Shown here piece by piece: positions 25,660 to 34,600 of a DNA stretch of 64,000 nt. Numbering within the stretch: position 1 is the stretch's first letter; every line of letters begins with the position of its first letter. A program made the translations under genes and the position numbers. The stretch covers positions 26,789,615 to 26,853,614 of the forward strand of contig OZ024940.1 of the NCBI GenBank assembly GCA_964017235.1, given 5' to 3'. A model generated the notes under the pieces. The model made no database searches and was not told where the DNA came from. It was given only the letters and a program-made list of their open reading frames with translations. The DNA comes from Sabellastarte sp. h YS-2021 (lineage: Eukaryota; Annelida; Polychaeta; Sabellida; Sabellidae).

Positions 25660-25870
25660 GGGGTCAGTTTCACATAGCCTCCTTTGGAAAGGACCTCCTT
25701 TAGTCAAGGAAGGTCATTTTCATTCCTTTGGGAAGGCAACCTTTAAACTTCAGTTTCACAAAGCCCCCTCTAACTCTCCTTTTACCAAAGGTCTTCCTTG
25801 AAACTTAAGGAGGGAGTAAATGTTCATTTAAAGTTATTAAACATCCCTTGAAGGGCACTTCCATATATGT
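25660..25870. mobile_element. Foldback FB4, truncated copy
   Basis: Starts ggggtcagtttcacatagcc, followed by tcctttggaaaggacctcct and aaggtcttccttgaaactta. Matches the left half of 37779-38144; the right arm is missing. Confidence 0.7.
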
Positions 25871-26044
25871 AAACGAATAAAAATGCAATATTGGAGATGT
25901 TGGGTGTTGGTTAAGGTACACTAGAATCTTAATAATTTCTCAATTTAGATTAGACAGTGGATTTGGTCTAAGTCAAAGTTGCATACATGTCAGCCATTTA
26001 CTTCTACTTAGGGCAGCTTCTAGTTGATAAATAGGAGATTCTGA

Positions 26045-26262
26045 GACATGCTCGCCTTCAACCTCTGAGGTCGCTGGTTCGAATCTTGTCCTGGACGCTT
26101 CATGTTGGAGAGTTGGTAGTTACTTGCCGATGCCCCGTGGTTTACAGTACAGAATCTTGACCAACTAGTATGCACTGGTTCCTCCACCTGGTAAACTACC
26201 CGCCGTAATATGACCCTGGCTGTTGAACGCGAGGTAAAACAAAAAATTAAATAAATTCATAC
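26045..26262 (+). repeat. SINE-D copy
   Basis: B box gctggttcgaatcttgtcc, body ttggtagttacttgccgatg and gaatcttgaccaactagtat, AAATAAA tail. Confidence 0.7.
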
Positions 26263-26550
26263 TTGTGTAAAACTGTTTGGTGTTAAGGCTTAAAAACAAA
26301 AAGTGTTTTAACAAGCTACTGTTAACAACAGGGGAATGTTGCCATTGTGTCACCTCTTTTAAGGCTTTCGACATATGTTCACAGAGGTGGTTTAGGTTCT
26401 ACTTGTATCTTGTTATTGCCATTGAAATTGAAAAGTAACACTTTGTGAATCAAACTGGGTTCTAGTTATGACCACATTCTGTGAGTCAAATTTCCACGTA
26501 ATAATTATACTTTGCATTTCTAACTGTTGGGCTTAGAAATAACTTATATC

Positions 26551-26870
26551 TGCCACTGTGGCCTAGCGGGTAACACGCTTGCCTAGGAACACAGATGACG
26601 TGGGTTCAATCCCAGGTACAGGCAGATACATAGTGGCTCGGATGACCACTTAAAATGGCGGTCCTCTGTCATTGATGCCTATCGCCTGAGTGGCAGGTTA
26701 AAGAACCTCAAGGACGTTGATAAATAGCTATCCTTGAGCCTCTGTCTTTCAGTAAGGGGAATGTCACTAATTTGTGAGTTAGACTGTACTTGTACAGTTG
26801 GATGGTCGTACAGCTCTTTGAGTCCTGTAGTACATGCAGATATTGCACTGAGTATAAATACAAATACAAA
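26551..26870 (+). repeat. SINE-B full-length copy
   Basis: A box tggcctagcgggtaacacgc, B box gtgggttcaatcccaggtac, body through gactgtacttgtacagttgg, tail tataaatacaaatacaaaat. Confidence 0.9.
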
Positions 26871-28320
26871 ATAACAATATTCTCTTACTATACCAAACCT
26901 ACTGCACAGTGCCTGTGGCAAGGCCAGCCTTGAGATGTTGCAGTGAAATGGACAAACTCCCACGCAAAACACACAGGCAGCTAGCAATCTGTGGCTGCCA
27001 CAGAAATCTGCCCAACATCAAAGCCCCATACCACCACCCAATCTGTGTGTGTGTTATTACACTGTGGCAAAATGTCCACAAAATTTGCCATCCCTCAAAA
27101 CTATCCCCCCCCCCCTCCCCCCACTATATGTTCTCTCCTCCCACCAGCACAATGGACCAATAGGAATGCAGGAAACTTATGACATCACAATGAAACTGAC
27201 CAATAGGTACAGCCGCAGAAATCAAGACTTAGACACCAAAGAAATTGCACCCCCCCTCCCCCTCCCCCAGCCCCAATAAATAACGCAGCAGATATATGGG
27301 AACAATGGAGTAACCTTAAAACACAGGATGTTTCAATCTTGTACGATGCTGATTTAAATATATATATATATTGGTAAAAATATTAAACAGACCTTCTATG
27401 AGAATATATATTTGAATAAACAGTACAAATCATTTGCGCATGGCATTCAAGAAAAAAAAAGAACATTTCAAATTTTACAACTAATCAAAATTTGCACACA
27501 AAATATACCTAACATTGCCTAGGAAAAAGGGAAAAAGGGTTAAGGTAGCACAGTAATTTTTCCCATCCCCCCCCCTCTCCTCCCCCTCCCCCCCTAAACT
27601 GTTGGGGGAATAGTACTACACACAGTGCAGATATATAAACTGCTGGTAAATCACAGGAGACTCTCAGATGCCAAACTTCCTGTGTGCTCGTCACTTCAGA
27701 GAGACACAGCTGAGCGGAGACTTTTTCATTCAGGTTTTGTTTGTTTGGTCTTGCTTTCAATCTCTGGCATTTTCTTTCACAAGAAAGGCCTTCGAATCCT
27801 TCCCCGATCACGAGATAATACACGCAGACTTGATGGAACAATGGTTTTAGGAAGGATAAAAAGTGGTTGATGACTTTTTGCGGAGTTTTCATAGAAAAGT
27901 TAGGAGACTTTTCACCTTGTTATGAGTGGAAAATGAATGTTGGACGTTTTGTGTTATAAATGAGTAGACTGAAAAAACATGCAATAACTTGAAAATTCTG
28001 GTCTGATACGAAAGGATATTTTCACTGGAAAACCACATGAATGACTTTTAGGGATTAATATGAAGACATATTGAAGAATATGAAAGTGTTTTCTGAGCAT
28101 TAAAACGGCCGCAATAGTTGAGATTTCCTAAGAAAAAGGATAAACGATGTAATTTGAAAGATGCTGAACATTCAAAAATGAAATATTTTGTGCACACAAA
28201 AGTTTGATTTTTAAGAATTTAAAGCTCAAAATTTTTACGTTTACACGAAAAATCTTCAGTTATATCGAAGGAATGATGTTTGGAAACTATTAAAGAGAGA
28301 TGCAAATATCAAACGTGTCA
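26871..28320. other. No confident gene
   Basis: C-rich patches at 27105-27122 and 27248-27270. At 27600-27890 three overlapping frames are open on both strands in a less AT-rich stretch, but none looks protein-like. Confidence 0.4.
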
Positions 28321-28647
28321 TTAAAATGATTTACCTGGAATAAAACGCTTTCGACTGAGAGGTTTTAAGGGAGTACCACGACAACACTGCAGGTTACTGT
28401 CAGTTTTACTTCTGTTATGAGAGATATATTCATTGTATGTCTGAGTTTTTAAGACTTCAGTTGCATTACTGGAGGATATACTATTGTTGTGACCACAAGT
28501 TTTCAAATTATGTTTAGTGAGCTTTATAAAATTATGTTTTAGATTCATTAGCAGAGTTGTCTTTTTGGGTACAGCTAATGATGCTGTTTTATAAAACTGT
28601 AGTAGCATTACACTAGAGCCTCCATTACTCAATATCCTGTTTACCAA
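28321..28647 (-). CDS. Candidate internal exon, unrecognised
   Basis: 108 codons open in AT-rich DNA (LLMNLKHNFIKLTKHN, SSSNATEVLKTQTYNEY, PLKPLSRKRFIPG), closing at attccag|gtaaat, a usable donor. The acceptor is unclear (ctactacag at about 28603 is one option). No homology recognised; it may be chance. Confidence 0.25.
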   Translation of the reverse strand: MVNRILSNGGSSVMLLQFYKTASLAVPKKTTLLMNLKHNFIKLTKHNLKTCGHNNSISSSNATEVLKTQTYNEYISHNRSKTDSNLQCCRGTPLKPLSRKRFIPGKSF

Positions 28648-28789
28648 ATATTCAATTGTATGAGCTCATTTCCATATATCCTTAATATGTATTTTCTTTA
28701 TTGTTTTATAATAATTGGCTACACACTCAAAATATATCACCATCTGTGAGTAATTTTTTTATGTATAAGTCAGTTTTCCTTTTTCACTT

Positions 28790-28880
28790 CATCAAATTAT
28801 TGCTACTTTTGTGTACAATGCAGTGTGATATGTAAAAAAATATATGTAAAGCTTGTAAAGACATATTTCAGAGAAAGCCT
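28790..28880 (+). repeat. Direct repeat, left copy
   Basis: ctacttttgtgtacaatgca, gtgtgatatgt and gtaaagcttgtaaagacata recur at 29820-29912. Confidence 0.8.
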
Positions 28881-29077
28881 TTAATGCTACGTAATTTCAT
28901 TATTTCTCTACTAAGTTGGCTTTAAAGTCGTACAACAGTTCCCGCTTCGTTTTAAGAAACTCAGCTTCCACGACACAGTCCATCACTGCTTTATTGTAAA
29001 TGTTATTTACCCACACGGGCATCAAATTACGGCAAGGACCGTCTGTTGGATTTCAGTTTGTGCTCTTCAAAAGCTCA

Positions 29078-29295
29078 GGGCCCGTATTCACAAAGATTCT
29101 TATTCTTAGAATTAGTCTTATTCTTGGAATTTTTCTTAGAATTGTTGTTTTTCTTAGAAAAATTCTAAGAATAAGAATTTTCCTATTCACAAAGATTCTT
29201 ATTCTTAGAATTACGCTTATTCTTAGAATTTTTCTAAGAATGGCTTTTATTCTTAGAATTTTTCTAAGAATAAGAACTTGCTATATGCACAAAAC
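29078..29295. mobile_element. Foldback FB3, partial copy
   Basis: Starts gggcccgtattcacaaagat and is packed with ttcttagaatt and its complement. The right terminus is lost. Confidence 0.7.
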
Positions 29296-29343
29296 TCTTA
29301 TTCTTGACACCAAAAGTGCATCCAAATCCAGAAAGTCACTTCT

Positions 29344-29568
29344 GGGCCTGTATTCACAATGATTCTTAGCATTTTTCTTTGAACTACACTTAGTCTAACC
29401 TGTGCACACATTTCCTTTTACTTCTATTCTTAGAATTATTCTTAGCTAAGAATTGTTTTGTGAATAGGATTTTATTCTAAGAATAAGAAAATTCTTAGCA
29501 AAGAATTTTTCTTACACTTTAAGTGTAATTCTAAGAAAAATTCTAAGAATCTTTGTGAATACAGGCCC
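29344..29568. mobile_element. Foldback FB3, complete copy
   Basis: Ends gggcctgtattcacaatgat and atctttgtgaatacaggccc. Arms of ttcttag / ctaagaa repeats. Confidence 0.8.
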
Positions 29569-29587
29569 AGATCCTTAAACCTCGTAA

Positions 29588-29737
29588 AAAGTCAAAGTCA
29601 GGGTCTTACGTTCCATTCAACAGCACAGGGTCATATTGGGACAGGTCCTCAGAATTGTCACTTGTGGGAGTCAGACCCACACAGAGGTGACAGCCTGTGA
29701 TTAGATGTCAAACCTTCTAACCCACAAGGCCATTCTA
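29588..29737 (-). repeat. SINE-C copy (tRNA-headed)
   Basis: Contains ggtcatattgggacaggtcc, gagtcagacccacacagagg and tgacagcctgtgattagatg, as at 51879-52019. The B box on the minus strand is tgggtctgactccc. Confidence 0.7.
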
Positions 29738-29819
29738 TTTTGTCAACCGTAAGAATTTATATCAGCTTGAAGCACGGTGGTCTAAGTTCTCAAGGTGTGA
29801 TATGAAAACCTAGAATTTT

Positions 29820-29912
29820 TAGTTCATCAAATTAGCGCTACTTTTGTGTACAATGCAGTGTGACATGTAAGAAATATATGTAAAGCTTGTAAAGACATAT
29901 TTCAGAGAAATT
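29820..29912 (+). repeat. Direct repeat, right copy
   Basis: About 90% identical by eye to 28790-28880; about 0.9 kb containing FB3 and SINE-C lies between them. Confidence 0.8.
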
Positions 29913-30130
29913 CCATTTCAGAATTGTGACAAAGCTGAATAACTGTTCAAGGCAAATCCAGAAGTGCCTTTTGATATTCTCCAGTAAAGGTAGCATGAGT
30001 GATAAAGTCTGCCTTTCCTCTCAGTTAATAAGACATATATAGTGTCCTATGTCATTTTTAGAGATTCGACAGCCTGTGATTAAATGAGAAACTTGCTAGC
30101 CACTAGGCCACTGAGGATCGTTATATTTGA

Positions 30131-30288
30131 AATTGACTTATTTTACATATGGCTTATATTAGAAATTAACTAATTTACATGTGAATTACCTTAGAAGTTA
30201 ACTAATTGACATGTGAATTATGTTAGAAATTAACTATTTTACATGTGGATTATCTTAGAAATTAACCCTTTTCACATGTGAATTACCA
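30131..30288 (+). repeat. 34-bp tandem repeat, about five units
   Basis: Unit approximated by tttacatgtgaattatctta and gaaattaacta, ending at the MITE border. Confidence 0.75.
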
Positions 30289-30290
30289 GT

Positions 30291-30654
30291 GCCGCGCTCT
30301 GTAACACCCATGGGCAATGTGACCAAATATTTGCAAAAGTTGGGGATGGCATTTACGACAATGAAAACCAGCTGGGCGTTTCAAAAAAAAATAACCCGAA
30401 TTTAGGGAAACCGCGTTTTAGCACACACCAACTGGAAGTAATATATGCGGTTGATAAACAAATTTCGATGCAATAAAAGTTGTCATAACTGCTAAAATAA
30501 GGAAAATTTTGTTGAAAATTGGTATAAATTAATCAAATTTCACCGATTATTGGGTTTATATGGAGACAGTTTACCTCGAAACGACATATTAGCAATTTAA
30601 GAGCGATAACATAAGATTGTGGATGGGCGCTTTCAAAAGCATGAGCGTTACAGA
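30291..30654 (+). mobile_element. MITE with 15-bp TIRs, copy of 11271-11612
   Basis: Ends gccgcgctctgtaac and gttacagagcacggc. The interior is shared with the 11-kb copy in inverted orientation. No coding capacity. Confidence 0.85.
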
Positions 30655-30897
30655 GCACGGCTACGGTATATTATAAATCAATTCAGCTGACACTATCTGT
30701 ATCTACAAAATCATTAAAATGGAAGCCAGAAAAGTGCACTCTTCTCTCAATTGTCTACTCTAAAATTACTCCTTCTCAATCCTTTAACAGCAGTCCGTTA
30801 TTCTGTTACAGTCCCACTTAAAGCCTCACGACAATGATGAGATTTGATCCCGTGTCCTCTAAACTGAACAGTGGTTTCTTAAAGATTTGGCTCCAAA

Positions 30898-31374
30898 TAC
30901 CGTATTTATCCGTATAAACGCCCCGTCCCTATTAATCACCCCCCCTCTCAACCTTTGCAAAGTTCATATTTCGGGGTTTTACATCCCTCTCAACAGCCAC
31001 CAGCCTCGCGATTCCAGGATTCCAAAAAAAGATGCGTTTTAGTACTTCCCCAATCGAATATCGCTTACGAGAAATAAAGAAAATCACAACAAAACATGGC
31101 AGTTTTGATCACAAACGCATTAAAATCTGTAAAAAATGAGATAAAAGTTTATAATTTCTTCAGATTTAAGGTTTGTTCAATATTTTAAGCTCTCCCGCCA
31201 TTACACATGCTGGCAAGCGAGATCAAGGTTGCTAGTGTTCATTATCTCCCATTGCCACTGGACTCGAGAGTTGATTTTTTTTATCTGTAATAGTAGCCCC
31301 CCCCCCCCCCCCCCCCCCCCCCCCTTTTGACAAAATGCATCGCCCCTGGGGTGTTTATACGGATAAATATGGTA
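30898..31374. mobile_element. Chimeric MITE: own TIRs, hAT-like H1 core
   Basis: TIRs taccgtatttatccgtataa / ttatacggataaatatggta. The interior (ttccccaatcgaatat, aaacatggcagtttt, ataatttcttcagattt, attttaagctctcccgcc) is the core of the H1 family, whose ends are TAGGGATGGG instead. Poly-C 31297-31324 lies near the right end. Confidence 0.8.
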
Positions 31375-31649
31375 TACCAGTAATATAAACTCAATGCTTC
31401 ACACTTCTATTAAATATCCACGTTTTGAATTTTGATGAGCTTGTTTCTACTTTTCCCCAAATTACAGCTTCCTACTGAAATATACAGACAGTTCTCTTGC
31501 CATTTACAATTTGACGTATTAACTCGATAAATCTGTGGGTTGACCATAATGGCTGCAACGACATTTATTAGTGTGCTTGCTGACCATTGCCGCTTTGCAA
31601 TCAGTCGGGGTTTAAAATTTGCTCATTTTATTTAAATTTTGTCTTTTAG

Positions 31650-34600
31650 CTAAGACTGCATTTGCTGTCGCCTACAAACACACACAAGATGTCTGACGAA
31701 CTAGAGTGGGAACTCTACGATGTTTTTGAAGCCGGGCTGTTTCCTTTCCCCATCTACGATCACCAGACAGCCCGCAAGATCATACGCTACCTTCTCTACA
31801 GGTGAGGGGCAAGGTCGTAACGAGGTCATACGCTACCTTCTCTACAAGTGAGGGGCAAGGTCGTAAGGAGGTCATATCAGTGAGAACAGAGTTCAATCAA
31901 GCGACTTTGTGTTTTCTGCACTCTTATAAACCCAAAATATGATGAAACCCAATACCAACGACTCTATCACTCATACCTAGAACTCTATCACTCATACATA
32001 CAACTCTATCACTCATACCAACAACTCTATCACTCATACCTAGAACTCTATCACTCACACATACAACTCTATCACTCATACATACAACTCTATTACTCAC
32101 ACCAACAACTCTATTACTCACACCAACAACTCTATTACTCACACCAACAACTCTATCACTCACTACTTTATCTGGGTCTTTGATGATTTATTGATTTATT
32201 TGGGTTTTAACATTGCTTTCATCACATTGTATATGTCATATCACGGTGGGTAGTTGTATGGGCAGAAGAAACCAGTACAAACAGTTGGTCAAGGTTCTGT
32301 ACTGTAAACAGCTGACCAACGGCAAGCAACTACCAGCTTTCCCACTTGAGGTTGGGCGGAGATTCAAACTCTGATCTCAGAGGTGGGAGGTGAGAGTGTT
32401 ACCACTCTGCCACTGTGGCCCTGGGTCTTGGATGAAATGTCCATTAAAAATCCTGATCCTTTTAAAAAAATTTCTAGAAATTTTTAATCAATTAGAACTC
32501 AATCTTTAGTAGAACTAATTTGTTTTTTTTCAGAGGGGCTTTGGATGAAGAGATCGCAGACGCTATTGAGGACTCCACCGCAGACCTACACCTGTGGCTG
32601 AACCGCCGGGGGAAGAACATGGTTGGCGAGTGGGTGATTGCCTGGCTCAATGAGAACAGAGAGGAATACAGCAAGGAGAAGAAGAGAGAGGCACGGGAGA
32701 GGGGGTACTCCTGGCACGACCACGAGGTGGTGAGTGCATTTAGTTGCTAGTGGCACAGGGAGAGGGGGTACTCCTGGCACGACCACGAGGTGGTGAGTGC
32801 ATTTAGTTGCTAGTGGCACAGGGAGAGGGGGTACTCCTGGCACGACCACGAGGTGGTGAGTGCATTTAGTTGCTAGTGGCACAGGGAGAAGGGGGTACTC
32901 CTGGCACGACCACGAGGTGGTGAGTGCATTTAGTTGCTAGTGGCACAGGGAGAAGGGGGTACTCCTGGCACAACCCCAAGGTGGTGAGTGCATTTAGTTG
33001 CTAGTGGCACAGGGAGAAGGGGGTACTCCTGGCACGACCTCCAGGTGGTGAGTGCATTTACTGGCTAGTGGCACAGGGAGAAGGGGGTACTCCTGGCACA
33101 ACCCCAAGGTGGTGAGTGCATTTAGTGGCTAGTGGCACAGGTCGGGAACTGCTTAAATTTGCTAGTGGCACAGGGAGAGGGGGTACTACTGGCACGATGA
33201 GGTGGTGAGTGCACTTGGTTGCTAGTGGCACAGGGAGAGGGGGTACTACTGGCACGATGAGGTGGTGAGTGCACTTGGTTGCTAGTGGCACAGGGAGAGG
33301 GGGTACTACTGACACGATGAGGTGGTGAGTGCACTTGGTTGCTAGTGGCACAGGGAGAGGGGGTACTACTGGCACGATGAGGTGGTGAGTGCACTTGGTA
33401 GCAAGTGGCACAGGGAGAGGGGGTACTATTGGCACGACCTCAAGATGGTGAGTGCACTTGGTTGCTAGTGGCACTGGGAGGGTGTGTGTGTGTTACTACT
33501 GGTAGAACCTAGAGTTGCTGAGTCTCTCTTACACCCTAACTGAAATTTACTGTCAGGGTGAATGAGTGGGTGATTGTCTGGCCGATACATTTCTAACACC
33601 CTTGAGATGCAGAATTTGTGCTTTTAATTCTTTCAGTTACTCTTTGTCTCAATTGTTTACACAGGGCTCGGAGGAATCTTCTCATTCATCAGATGACGGC
33701 TCAAGCAGCGATGGGGACGATGCCTGCATGGCGACTTCTCTCAGCAGTCACTTCGCATGTAAGTCAGGAACCTTTTCTCCGGAACAACTCCTAGTTTTAC
33801 GTCCAGTTGATAGCGTAAAAACTGTTGGAATTTATATGTCAAATTTAAAACAAATAATACTTTGCTACTTGCTTATATGAATAAGGAGAGCATATAATTA
33901 ACAGTTTTAGGCTGACAAAATACAAATTTATTTAATAATTGAGTTAAATGTCACTTTCGTTTGTTGTAAACTGGTTTATTGAGTGTGATACTTGTAACAC
34001 TACTCCATGTGTCTGATTGAGCCCTTTTGTTGTAATTTTTGAGATTTTCTTCAAACTTATTCTCAGCAAAGTTCAAACCCATGACCTTCAAGGTGGCAGA
34101 CAAGTGTCACCACAACACCCCCCGCCACCCCTACAGTAACAGGGTTTATTTTTCCTTTACATATGTGTATTCACTCAGCAAGCGATGCCATGAGGAAGTG
34201 GGCCGCCCGTATGCAGGCCATTGACGACTCAAATACGGAATCTTCCTACGAGGAAGACGAGGAGGAGTTCGAGGACCGGACAGACGTAAAGCGGCCACAG
34301 TCACTCAGTCCCCCTCCCTCCCCACCGCCAATGGTGCCAAGCAGGGAGCACAACCGGGAGGGAGCGGTTAGAGCGGCGGTGGTAGGCAGACTTGGTGCCA
34401 GGGTACCACTGGAGATGTTACATGTAGGTATTCTCGCCTGAACTCTAAAATTACTAACTTACTGAGCTACTGCAATATTTGCAACAGAGAGCATCAAAGG
34501 AATTTGTTAATTAATAGCTGACGGAAATGACGTGGCTGTACTTCAGTAGGGGTGTGACCAGTATAAAGAATTGGTGTTGATTATTAGCAGGTGAAAATTT

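Noticed and set aside
26551-26640. Genuine tRNA gene
   Set aside because: A- and B-box-like sequence but no cloverleaf; followed by the SINE-B body and present in many copies.
27509-27892. 127-codon minus frame
   Set aside because: Ends in C-run-derived poly-Gly; overlapping open frames on both strands and no motif.
29000-29362. 120-codon plus frame rich in Ile/Leu/Arg
   Set aside because: A translation of the ttcttagaatt foldback FB3.
31924-32163. Minus frame of repeated SDRVV
   Set aside because: A translation of the 20-bp minisatellite; no gene signals.
33058-33474. 138-codon minus frame of repeated ATKCTHHL
   Set aside because: An artefact of the 60-bp splice-donor minisatellite; the unit length is a multiple of three on the reverse strand.
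31960-33490. CRISPR-like spaced repeats
   Set aside because: Eukaryotic intron; units are contiguous minisatellites without unique spacers or cas genes.
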